From: Palsa-360 sp963710315
GTDB lineage: Bacteria; Acidobacteriota; Terriglobia; Acidiferrales; UBA7541
Assembly (NCBI GenBank): GCA_963710315.1
Contig: CAVPZW010000008.1
Coordinates: 620,001-684,000, forward strand
DNA: 64,000 bases
Direction: 5' to 3'
Shown here: positions 28,601-36,400 of the stretch, one piece after another
How the letters are laid out: each line of letters starts with the position of its first letter
How positions within the stretch are numbered: position 1 is the first letter of the stretch
Made by a program: the position numbers and the translations under genes
The notes under the pieces: generated by a model
Told to the model about the DNA's origin: nothing
What the model saw: the letters and a program-made list of their open reading frames with translations, nothing else
Databases searched by the model: none

Positions 28601-29424
28601 AATGCGCTCACTGCAATCTGCACCGTGTCCACCGCCACTGGATTTGCATTGCAGGCAGCGGCATTGGCTTGAATGTAGAGGGGCTGCCCAGCGGTTCCAA
28701 CTGGCGCTGGTTTGCTGAATCCTCCGTTCGTGAAGAATCCGATGCCCGGGCCCGGCCCATTGGCGCTGACGATCACAGTGTTGGAGGGCGTCGAAGTATC
28801 GTTGCCGTTATTGAAATACACAACGCCGGTATTGCTAATCGTCCCTGAGGCATTGCTGTTCAGCGTGACGCTGAATTTGAAGCTGGCCGTTGTCCCCGCG
28901 GCGAGCGTGTCCATTGCGAATGCCACGGCGTCAACTGTTGTAAGGTCGGAGGGGGCGGCGCTGACGTAATTCGAAGGGGCGGTTCCAAAGAGGTGATAAA
29001 GAGGCGTCAACCCTCCCCATGCCACAAACGATGCGAATTCGGTGTTGTCTGGAATGACGTCACGCACCACGATCTTATTGACGTTCGTTCCATCGATGGC
29101 CACCATCACGGTCGATGCGTCCCCTGTACCCATGTTGGCGGCAGTCAATGAATATGTAAGTGAGCTGCCCGGGTTGGCGGTGGCTGCGGAAACGGTTTTG
29201 GTGAGTGTCAAACTTGCTTGGGTTGAACCGGCTGTGGTGATAACTTGGACGACGTTCGAAACTGAGGTGGTTGTGCTGCCTGTGATCGAGGAATAACTGG
29301 CACCCGCTTGATTGGGAATGGGGGTCCCAGGAGCCACACCGGCGCGAGTTACTGAGGCAACGCTCCCCAGCAGCAAACACACCAACGCGAAGATAGCAAA
29401 GGCTTTACCCATTGGAACCATCAT
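22606..29424 (-). CDS. Giant DUF11/SdrD-B/OmpA/outer-membrane barrel protein
   Basis: About 2272 residues; start is ATG 29424 (ATG 29421, ATG 29412 or TTG 29430 possible), with a signal peptide ending VTRAGVA. Order: DUF11-like region about 75-190, a second about 480-600 (LLIEKLVAESTAQIGDYLDY), SdrD-B-like domain about 607-700 (VFADCNGNGKQDLDEPGIPG), a P/S/E/T linker, an OmpA-like peptidoglycan-binding domain about 883-1027 (VVGHADSRGSQEYNLGLSERRA), a degenerate second SdrD-B copy about 1085-1117, a second P/A/E linker, a beta-sandwich about 1250-1345, and a long aromatic, strand-rich C-terminus from about 1500 typical of an outer-membrane barrel. It probably links the outer membrane, peptidoglycan and surface stalk. 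Translationally coupled to the next gene. Confidence 0.85.
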   Translation of the reverse strand: MMVPMGKAFAIFALVCLLLGSVASVTRAGVAPGTPIPNQAGASYSSITGSTTTSVSNVVQVITTAGSTQASLTLTKTVSAATANPGSSLTYSLTAANMGTGDASTVMVAIDGTNVNKIVVRDVIPDNTEFASFVAWGGLTPLYHLFGTAPSNYVSAAPSDLTTVDAVAFAMDTLAAGTTASFKFSVTLNSNASGTISNTGVVYFNNGNDTSTPSNTVIVSANGPGPGIGFFTNGGFSKPAPVGTAGQPLYIQANAAACNANPVAVDTVQIAVSALLSGDVETFTATETGPNTGIFQVTPPPPTRDASSNPVIPGNGIMEVLSGDTVTAVLKGCGASSVSATLSISPSSVVFEGHSNQLVANAKVTLLDVTGQGNGGNPGQPAVVFMADGVTPAPSTVTTASNGRFQFLYVLPSTYKFVVNSPGFNYPSTVTIGQLPAGHTVDSNASYGKNFAISAPGPVRFDQPMDLATTGLLLIEKLVAESTAQIGDYLDYTIQVKNTSVIALANVQVNDTLPRGFAYQAGTTRDNGAVAPDPSGAKSPSLVFTIPSIPANSEVDITYRVHVGATVVMGANTNFATANAGTTKSNPTSATVQLLGGAFSSEGYIVGKVFADCNGNGKQDLDEPGIPGVRVLLEDLTSAVTDIKGKYSLYGVSPLTHVVKIDPLTLPAGYEGEIMNHRNAGDPNSMFVDMKNGQMFRADFATSCSPKLASEIATRTKKQGKGFVEAEAGLNANFTYDTIRRGEVEAKAAPSAGIIGHAPVADQNSTGATPAGTTASASSSPAGPALGPVAAPSVPANSQSTTSLAQPEKTQPENQPASTVTEIERQPSEPSGTLLPGPVEKTVDPALNSSEACVSVPLQTATLHNAGSADQASVTPPFTFASVFFPTGYPTPANAKIGLLPSQQETLSELADNIKSYAQYDSTAKLIVVGHADSRGSQEYNLGLSERRANLTRDVFILLGNGEKKIETRAESRTKPLRGEEVANLLSSSPDKAPDFMIRQFAATTLAYNRRVDITLEPVGKQSDRTFHYSTSDARLLWQMSTPSAKAIIEANSRFVSSTAGAMQSNTASAASSVFGSAFSNVGFVFPKAFTDCDGNGKQSLDRPGISGADMILEDHTSAMVERQAATSARSIGYIPAVQLISARTFLTETAGSSKRFATSFNAMPSAPVDSESAKVPAVSEPTVASASPEPTKAPEVSESAVAIASPEPAAAPAQPEKPKSESQPASTPSTAGEQPAEPLETLLPQLDSTLGFINVTDNQVMPYTQTPVRVKGPSGTTFKLFVNDVEVSEKSVGKKVVDFQNQVEAWEFIGVELKPGHNALRVAQFDPWGNQRGAALITLIAPKPLRKIRIGVPKQAEADGKTPVRVAVHLFDADDIPVMVPTELTLETTDGEWKVEDIDARQPGTQVYVQGGEAFLPLMPPSDAGTAKIRISSGSVQSEAQLPFVPALRPMIASGVVDEILSLHNFSGNSISPVQTNDGFEEELRALSISNASGTTQLESHVGLSLKGKVQGSYLLTLAYDSDKANERLFRDIQPDEFYPVYGDSSVRSYDAQSTSRAYLRVDHGQSYVLYGDFATTENDSTHVLTVYNRSLTGVREHYQNDRVNVTAFASHDTYAQHVQEIPANGTSGPYMLANATGVINGETIDILVRDRNQPAVILKITPATRFVDYELEPYSGEILFTSPVPSLDQNLNPISIRVTYEMDQGGERFWVSGVDGTIKLENWIRMGGTFVADLNPGDHFIMKGINTSIKLDPHTTLNAEFATTHQDTVGDGDGYHFELVHDSENLKARAYFGRTTAEFDNINSLLNQGRGEGGLKLSWKFNSTTRLLADVIRTEDTVAGGTQEGGLVSVEHTLKNKMQLVFGVRHVDQGSLAASPSTAGSTNTTTTSILTKLTVPIPHVQRLQAYGEYEQDVLQLDKKIAAVGANFQMFERAKIYARRELISSLGNEFSLNNSQQQQATVIGIDSSSVKDTHIFSEYRDRDDFSGRETEAAIGLRRTWAVMPGLKFNGGIESVKVLKGSNATNNLALTYGADFAPSNNLKGTSRFEWRTSANTRGYLSTFGAAYKISQNWTFLGRNVLSTENSTSGPQSDQTQERAQMGFAFRDSATSSWNWLGMTEFRSERNLNPTAPTAQQFVVFSSNVNYEPTRKISLASRYAAKVTTDKSIGISNSSGDQLASLRLTYDLAKHWDLGFLTSIMFSNGFSSQQYSAGPELGRMLAKNLWGSVGYNVVGYVESDLSGENQMNRGPYLRLRFKFDEGLVEKIPGFKSE

Positions 29425-29491
29425 CCGCAAAGGAGCACATACTCATACTCCGCTCGCGCTGAGACATTGACGGGCGACGCGAGGAGAATAA

Positions 29492-29515
29492 GGGAGGCGC
29501 CGCAAGGCGCCTCCC
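29492..29515 (-). terminator. Intercistronic stem-loop with GNRA tetraloop
   Basis: Perfect 10-bp GC-rich stem GGGAGGCGCC closed by GCAA on the plus strand, between the 891-residue and the giant genes. No U-run follows on the transcribed strand, so it is more likely a partial attenuator or mRNA stabiliser than a full terminator. Confidence 0.6.
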
Positions 29516-29529
29516 CAAGAGAGGTGTTC

Positions 29530-32205
29530 TTATTGGATCTTTACCGAGAAGGTGATTACTGCTGACTGAGAAGGTGTCAGAGTTCCCACCGTTGCGGTAA
29601 TAGTTCCAGCTGTTCCGTTGGCAGGCGCCGTGATCGTGCCCACGGTGGTGCTTGCCGCCGGGTTATTGAAGTACACAGTAAACGCTGGTGTAGCGTCACT
29701 GACGACGACGCTTGTGACGTTGGAAGCGCCGGCGTTCGAGGCGGTAATTTGATACGAGATGCACGCCCCTGGCACGGCTCCCACGGTGATATTGGCCTGC
29801 GTATATGCCCCTGGCGTACCGCTGCAAGTGGCGTCCAGCGCCTGCTGTTTCACCAAACGCAGATCACCGGCAATTACTGTGGATTCATCCGACGCCGTTG
29901 CGAAAGTGCTGTTGTAGCCTGCGCGCGGGGTGGTGGTATCGATCGTCCCTACGGCAGCGCCGTTGGGCGAAGTGACCTTCACGAATAGGGTTGCGCTCTG
30001 ACCCGGGGTCAAGGTGAATGTTGTGGCAGTGGAGATCGCCTGATCCGCGGCGTCCAGCACGCCGTTGGTGTTTGTATCCTGGTAGAACACCGAGGACCAT
30101 CCCGCTTGCGTGTCGGATGTAATCGGATTTGAGAAGGTAATGGCTTCGCTCACGTTACCGTTGTTGGTCAACTGGTGGACATAAACAACGGAACCGCCAG
30201 GGAAAATCTGGTTGGCACCATTGGGCGTCAGGGTAACGCTGTGGATGGTATTGACTGTGACTTGGTCGTGGATGATGTCGAACGCGCCTGAAGTCGGCGA
30301 CTTTGCCTGGAAGTAAACGGCTTGAGCGCCCGCTGCGTATCCGCTGGGAATACTCACGATGGCGCAGACAAGCAGGTTTGAACCGCCATTGATCGTGCCG
30401 GTGTTGCTAATGACGGTTCCGAGGTTGGGGGCAGTGCAATCCACTCCGATGCTCAAACGGAAAGTTGCCGACCAGCCGGCTGGCAGTGTGTTGCTGCTCC
30501 CAAAAGTGGTGGTGGAAGACGCAACCATGTTGAACGAATCTGCCGTGCCACTGCCGCTGGTATTGTTCACATAGAGGGTGAACGTCGTGGTAGTCCCAGG
30601 GTTGGCGGTATTGGTAACGACGGCCGAGGCTTCAGGGCCGGCGCCGACACCCAAAACTCCCGAACCTCCAATGGCCGCGTTGTTTGTCACGTCCACCGTA
30701 TTGGCAGTGATGGCGACCAAGCGGTCGGTCATGCTGGCGTTTGCGCCCGCATTGAGGGCGCCCGCGACAGTTGAAGTCGCCGTAACAGTGGCATTAAAGG
30801 GGCCACCGCTGGATCCCGCGGGCAAGGTTGTTTTCACGATGACGGTGTAGGACACCCCGGTTGCCAGCGGACCCGTATCGGGGATGCTGTTGCCGGTAGT
30901 ATCGATGAGCGGTGTCACGCCATCGCTCTTGTAGAAGGTGAAGACCGTCCCCGCAGGGAAGGTATTGGCGGCGACAGTCATATCAAACGAATCGATGCCG
31001 TTTCCGGTGTTGGTCACGACATCGGTAAATGTCACCGTGCTGCCCTGAGCTGCGGAATTGATTGTGTCGATGCCGTTGACGGTCGAGTCGTTGTCATTTG
31101 CAGCTACACCGGTATCGCTAATGGTTACGGCTGCACTCTGCCTGACAACGAAGTTGTAGGTATTGCTCGTGCCGTTTATCGTCGTACCCGAGCCATCGTT
31201 ATAAGAATCCGTGGCCGTATTGGTGAGAACTCCGGGGGCTGTACCGGCGGCGATGTTCACCTGAAACGTCAGTTGCCCAGAGACGCCTGGCGCCACCTGA
31301 TCGATGATGGAGGTGATGGTGTTGCCGGTCACGCTGTAATTGATGTGCGGAGAACCGGTGGCAGGCTGCAAGTCGCCTGTGGCATCAGTCAAGACCGTGG
31401 CTCCGGTAACGCTCCAACGACCGCTCCCGGCGACGTAGGTCATGCCGGCGGGCAGAGCATCGATGATACTTACAGTGGTTCCCGTATTGTTGCCCGTATT
31501 GGTGTAAGTTAAGGTCACCGTATACGGACCGCTCCCGGCCGCGCCACTGTTGGAACTCATTGTTTTATTAACGTTGATGACCGCGTTGTTGTCAACGGTG
31601 GTTACGTCCGTGTCGGTTGCGCTCTTGGTCGCGTCAAAGACCGAAGTTGCGGTCACAGGGAAGTTGTTGGTTTGGCCAGCCGTTGCGCCAGGGGGAACCG
31701 TACCTGTGGTGACGAACTTGAAAGCGTTCGCCGCGCCTGGGAGAACCGTAACGGAAGTTCCCGCCAGGTCGGTGAAGTTGTCCGGGATACCGTCGCCATT
31801 CGCGTCCAGATAGATGTGCGTCCCAGTCAGCGTGAAAGCACCAGATTGCGCGGGAGCCAGCGTCAGCGTGAAGCTGTCGGAGCCGTTGCCTGTGTTGGTC
31901 AAAGTGTGGGGATAGAACACTGGCGACCCGGGGGTGGCTGTCTTGGCCCCGTTTGCCGTCAACGTCAAACTGGCGACCTGCTGCACGATGGTCGACACTA
32001 GGTTAGACGTCGCAATGCGCGATACAGAAGAACTATCCGTGTAAGTTGCCGCGGCTTGGTTCCCAATCGAGGTACCCGCAGCAGTCTGCGCCTTTGCGCC
32101 GCCCGGGTTCAGCAACGCTGCTAAAGCGAGAAGCAGCGACGTAATCAGGAGTGTCTTTCTTGCGTCGAGCACAGGTACGCGCCACTTCGACTCTTTGCGA
32201 ATCAT
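29530..32205 (-). CDS. Secreted DUF11-repeat surface protein
   Basis: 891 residues. ATG 32205 has GGAGGA seven bases upstream. A long n-region (MIRKESKWRVP) precedes the signal peptide ending GGAKAQT. After an N-terminal segment containing GTSIGNQAAATYTDSS, which resembles the start of the giant protein (TPIPNQAGASYSS), the chain is a series of DUF11-like beta-sandwich units (NTGNGSDSFTL, TLTYTNTGNNTGTTVSIIDALPAG, NTGNGIDSFDM and others). The last unit ends in SVKIQ, as in the 1128-residue protein. No enzymatic motif, no anchor. Probably a surface fibre or stalk component. Confidence 0.85.
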   Translation of the reverse strand: MIRKESKWRVPVLDARKTLLITSLLLALAALLNPGGAKAQTAAGTSIGNQAAATYTDSSSVSRIATSNLVSTIVQQVASLTLTANGAKTATPGSPVFYPHTLTNTGNGSDSFTLTLAPAQSGAFTLTGTHIYLDANGDGIPDNFTDLAGTSVTVLPGAANAFKFVTTGTVPPGATAGQTNNFPVTATSVFDATKSATDTDVTTVDNNAVINVNKTMSSNSGAAGSGPYTVTLTYTNTGNNTGTTVSIIDALPAGMTYVAGSGRWSVTGATVLTDATGDLQPATGSPHINYSVTGNTITSIIDQVAPGVSGQLTFQVNIAAGTAPGVLTNTATDSYNDGSGTTINGTSNTYNFVVRQSAAVTISDTGVAANDNDSTVNGIDTINSAAQGSTVTFTDVVTNTGNGIDSFDMTVAANTFPAGTVFTFYKSDGVTPLIDTTGNSIPDTGPLATGVSYTVIVKTTLPAGSSGGPFNATVTATSTVAGALNAGANASMTDRLVAITANTVDVTNNAAIGGSGVLGVGAGPEASAVVTNTANPGTTTTFTLYVNNTSGSGTADSFNMVASSTTTFGSSNTLPAGWSATFRLSIGVDCTAPNLGTVISNTGTINGGSNLLVCAIVSIPSGYAAGAQAVYFQAKSPTSGAFDIIHDQVTVNTIHSVTLTPNGANQIFPGGSVVYVHQLTNNGNVSEAITFSNPITSDTQAGWSSVFYQDTNTNGVLDAADQAISTATTFTLTPGQSATLFVKVTSPNGAAVGTIDTTTPRAGYNSTFATASDESTVIAGDLRLVKQQALDATCSGTPGAYTQANITVGAVPGACISYQITASNAGASNVTSVVVSDATPAFTVYFNNPAASTTVGTITAPANGTAGTITATVGTLTPSQSAVITFSVKIQ

Positions 32206-32265
32206 CTCGATCTCCTCCGAAGAATGTTTTGAAGATACTGCTGCGAGGCTTGACAGCTAAACTCT

Positions 32266-32748
32266 TTAAGGAGCTGGGGTTATAACTCTTACGCGAGCTT
32301 TCACAGTCTTGGTGGCGCCACCGGAAATTTCTCCGAGCTCCCACCGCAGGGTGCGATATTCGGAATAGGGGACCAGCTCTTCCGTCGTTTGGCCAGCGGC
32401 GTTGCGCACTTTTCTCTTCAGCGGAATAGCCGCGAAGTGCGTTCCGTCCGTGCTTGCCATAGCGGGTCGAGGCGATTCAGTGTCGGGAAGGTACTCCATG
32501 CCGGCAGGTACAGGAAGGGTGGCTACCACGTTGCGGACCGATGTCTTGTCAGTATTCTGATATTCCGCAAGATATTGGATGGTGTCGCCTGGCTTGGCCG
32601 TCGCTCCTGATTGCTGGACTTCCGCGCCGTTTGATTTCACGATCTTGTTGGCAACCAGGTTTACCTTCACCTCTGCCCGTGCCGCCAGGCTGAGTGCGAG
32701 CATTGCCAGGATCAATTTGGCCGAATTCATCTTGTTTGCTGCAAACAT
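32266..32748 (-). CDS. Small exported single-DUF11 protein
   Basis: 160 residues, first gene of the surface operon, with GGAG about ten bases upstream of ATG 32748. Signal peptide (MNSAKLILAMLALSLAARA after a short n-region). The rest is one DUF11-type domain: GATAKPGDTIQYLAEYQNTDKTSVRNVVATLPVPAGMEYLPDTESP. It ends VRVITPAP. A single small unit beside two multi-unit proteins suggests a subunit or adaptor role; this is inference. Confidence 0.8.
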   Translation of the reverse strand: MFAANKMNSAKLILAMLALSLAARAEVKVNLVANKIVKSNGAEVQQSGATAKPGDTIQYLAEYQNTDKTSVRNVVATLPVPAGMEYLPDTESPRPAMASTDGTHFAAIPLKRKVRNAAGQTTEELVPYSEYRTLRWELGEISGGATKTVKARVRVITPAP

Positions 32749-32801
32749 GCTGGTGTATCTCCATTCTTATCGAAAATTAATCGGTCGGGCTCGATGTGCA
32801 A

Positions 32802-32871
32802 CCAGAGTTGGGTTCCGTTATGGAACTTGCGCTCTGGACCACTTTGAACCATGACCCACTTTGAACCATGA
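32802..32871 (-). promoter_or_regulatory. Dyad and 17-bp-period direct repeat upstream of the surface operon
   Basis: CCAGAG...CTCTGG (32802-32837) forms an interrupted hairpin with an inner TTCC/GGAA stem. Directly beside it CCACTTTGAACCATGA occurs twice (32839-32854, 32856-32871) with a 17-base period. It lies 54-123 bases before the first operon start, so a regulator site is plausible; a remnant of an insertion-sequence end is the alternative. Confidence 0.4.
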
Positions 32872-33491
32872 GTGCGAATCGCTCGGATGGTATGCAGGTA
32901 CTAATTCGCGCTAATGCGCTATTGATTCTTCAGAATCGGTAAACATATTATCGATTAGTAATAACCGTCAACTCAGGCTGAGGGACTTTATTTTGAGTGC
33001 TCTTGAAGTACAGGCAGTGACGATCGAGGTGGGTCTTTCTGCCGATCCACACAAATGTTTCTTCTTATGGAAGCTGTTGATTTAGCAGGATCGCGCTGTG
33101 CGGGCTTGCAGAATCACAATGCCCATTTCGTTTGCCCGATTCTCTCGGTCCAGTTTTTCTTGCCCGGATTTATTCTTTCTGAGCCGGATATGGCCGAGAA
33201 ATATACTGTATAGTTACGTACCCAATCACGGGTGCACTTGCATCGGTAAGCGAAACAAGGGGGTAGATCGCCCAGAATTGTTGGCCATCATGGCGTACTG
33301 GAATTTCATAACTCAGGCAGGAATGCTGGGGGAGACAACTGCGTCAGAAACAGGCTGTAGTTGTCTTTGTTGCAATTGTAGCCCACACGAGATCATAACC
33401 GCTGGAAGGCCTATTTCTTCCTATGCCTTTGTGCAAGGGCGCCTGTGCTGAAACCACATGGATTTAAGCCCGAAGACCCTCTGAAGACTAT
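32872..33491. other. Long intergenic region without recognised gene
   Basis: About 620 bases of lower GC content between the surface operon and the 1266-residue gene. The only long open frame (33098-33451, rightward) has no ribosome site and an odd Cys-rich sequence without domain features, so it is not called. No RNA gene or transposase fragment was recognised. Confidence 0.4.
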
Positions 33492-36400
33492 TTACTTGAT
33501 CGCTTGTATCCCCGGCTGCAGCCAGGAGTAAACGAAGTCAGCTATGCTGGGAAATATCGTGGTGAGCAGTCCCAATAGTGGCGCAACACCATATCCAAAC
33601 ACCTTCATCCAGAATTCGCTTCCCAATTCGCCGGGACTTGTATTCGTGATGTGGCTTATCGTCGTATCCCGGTGCATTTGCGCGTAAACGTACAGGATGA
33701 TAATCCCGAGCAATGCAAAGAGCGCGAACATTGCGCCGCCGATCGCCTGCCGGGGATCGAATGGGTATCCGGAAATCGCTACCGTGGTCGCGACGAATAG
33801 CGAGATAATGCTAACAGCGATTGTGCGCATCCGCCCCAGGATATTCTGTATGAAGCCAAGATAAGGAAGGCAAACAAACTCTTCCGCATCGCGGATATGC
33901 TTTTTATCCGACAATGGCGGCGCTTTGTGACGATCGTCGTCGCTCTCCCCTGGTTTCGATGCATCGTCCAGAATCAGTGAAATTTTCTCCTCATGCCATT
34001 CGGGAATGAGCACCCTCACCAGCAGCTTGGCGGCGGTCTGCGCCGTGGATTCTTGAAAGTTTTCAAGACGTCTGAAGTCCCTGGCGTCAACACGTGAGTA
34101 ATTTCTGGCATACCACTTGGCAAATTCCGTTCCCTGCGCGCGAGTGGCATCGAGAGCATCCAGACATCCCCTTGTAACATCCGACCTGGCGCTTCCAGCC
34201 AGTGGCTCAGCCAAAGCAGCGCGCGTGTGTCCCAGGCATTCGAGCTGCCGCGAAAGCAGCTTGTACCGGACATCGAGCACATTCCCGCTCATTTTCCAGA
34301 CGCTGCCCCAGGAAAATCCTCGAAGCGCCGCCAGGGTTCGCCGAAGAGGCAGGCGATCCAAAAATCTCAGCAGCTTCCGCAACTCCATCCAGGTTCGCAG
34401 CAATTGCCAGGCTTCAGCCAACATCCAGCTCACGCAAAGCAGGAGCAAGTAGAGAAAAAGGTCCGCGTAATATTGGGATCCAAGACTACGCAAGTGTATT
34501 TCATGGGACAGCAATTGGATTACGGACAGAAGGACGGCAAATGAAATCGCAAACGCAGAGACTACCTCTTTGTTTAACGGTTTGGCACAATTTTCGATCC
34601 TTTTGCAATTTTCAGCGCTGAACATTGGCAGGAGATCCAGCTTGGGGCCATCAGGCGAAATCTCTACGCGCAAATCACTCGCTTTGGGAAGCACGCAGCG
34701 ATCCTCACCGAACACGGCATGGCCGTGCAAGGATTGCCAGAACCACCCGTACAATCCAAAAAAAAGAGCCGCCAGCGGCACCAGCGGGGAAGCCCCACTA
34801 AATAAATACATACTTCGATAGTAGGTAAGAAATCTGTTTGCGGGCAGCAAACCCTGTGAAATTGGCTGGACAAAGAGCGCAGAAAAAACAATGGCACACG
34901 CCACGGACGACAATATTGAAATTGCCATGTTTGTTCTTTTGGTTGGGAGTTTGTCGGGCTTCTCGTGCCGCTGGCGTATGCGGTCCAACAAATCGACTCT
35001 AGAGATATTCTGAATATTCGCCAGGAGGGCAATCATTCCCACCAAGAACACCCCTATGCAGACATACCACCACTGGGACAGGGGCGCGGCTGAGGTTGAT
35101 TCAAACAATCCCGATCCCCATCCAGCAATCAATGCCAAGAAGGCCACAAAGATGCTGCCAAGCTGGACCAAACATGTGTGCTCGATCGAAGCAGGTCCGG
35201 CAAAGTGAGCGAGAAACGCGGGCTTCGCCGTAAAGGACGCTCGCGTGCAACACCAGCAGTGGAAACAGCTGAATCCGATGAGAAAAAGCAACAAAAGCTT
35301 GAAAGCGAGTGGATAGGCGGTCGCGTCTGCTTTGTCATCGCCGACGGAGTAGGCCCTATTTTCGCCGGACAGAGTGTCCTCATTAAGCGCCGCGATTGGC
35401 CAGTATCCTTCGTGGGTTAGAACCGAAAGCCACGTTGCAGGTCTGCGAGATGCTACGCAATCGAGGTCAGATTTGGGGCATTGCTCGGGCATTGCCCAGG
35501 AAGGCACACCGTAATCCGGAAGGGGCAAAGGGAGGCTGCACTTCATTGGAAGGCTTGGGACCGACCCTTTTATTGAATTCGAAGGCCATTTGACCTGCGG
35601 AGATTGGGGTTGCAGTGCGCAGTCGTCAGCACGGCCATCATTGATACTGAGTGAGTCACTGTGCAGGAGGAGCCGGAACGCAATGTAGGTTCCTTCTGAA
35701 TAGTCTGAGCTGAATTCCCTATGGCCTGAATTCCTGCCATTGACTGCGTTGCGGGCAAGCTCCGAGAGAGGGTAGGTGGTCAAACTCATCGACCCGGCCA
35801 CCCCTGCGGAATCACGTTCGCGCTCGAAGAGGCGGTCCATATTATCGATCACAATTCGCGCATCGGGATAGGCATGGCGCAAGTATCGCGCCAGAAAAAT
35901 TTGGTCGAGCGAATTCGTGCTGCGAATGATTACGTATTCCGAGTGGTAGAATCGCAGGGCGTCCACGAGGCCCAACAGGAATGCCTCTTGAGAAGGTGGG
36001 GTCTGGTTTCCCGCATAGGATCGTACCGTGTCATGTTCCTTGCCCTCCGGATCGGCCAAGTCGGTTGGCAATCGCCCGCGCCCTGAACCGGACGATTGCT
36101 CGGGGTTAGTCGCATTGAAAATCGAATTTGTTTGATAAGCCGCACGCAGCGCCGAAATGTCACGCGGATAATAGAGCCTCAAAGCACCATCCGAATGGTC
36201 AAGTTCTCCACCCAAGCATGACGCAGCTGCGTCGCCGCTCATTCCGCTTCGACGCTCGCCGTAGGCAGTTTCATCTTCTGAAAGGACCGCTATGCTGGCC
36301 GCCTTGGTACCTTGGTGATCCAGAAATTGGCAAAAGCGTTCTAAACCCACTTCATCGCGTTCCAGAAAGTTATGGAAGTTAGCGTGCAACGCATCTTGAG

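Noticed and set aside
32839..32871. CRISPR array
   Set aside because: Only two 16-base repeats with a one-base spacer and no cas gene.
33098..33451. 117-residue rightward ORF in the 33-kb gap
   Set aside because: No start signal, odd Cys clusters and no domain; judged chance.
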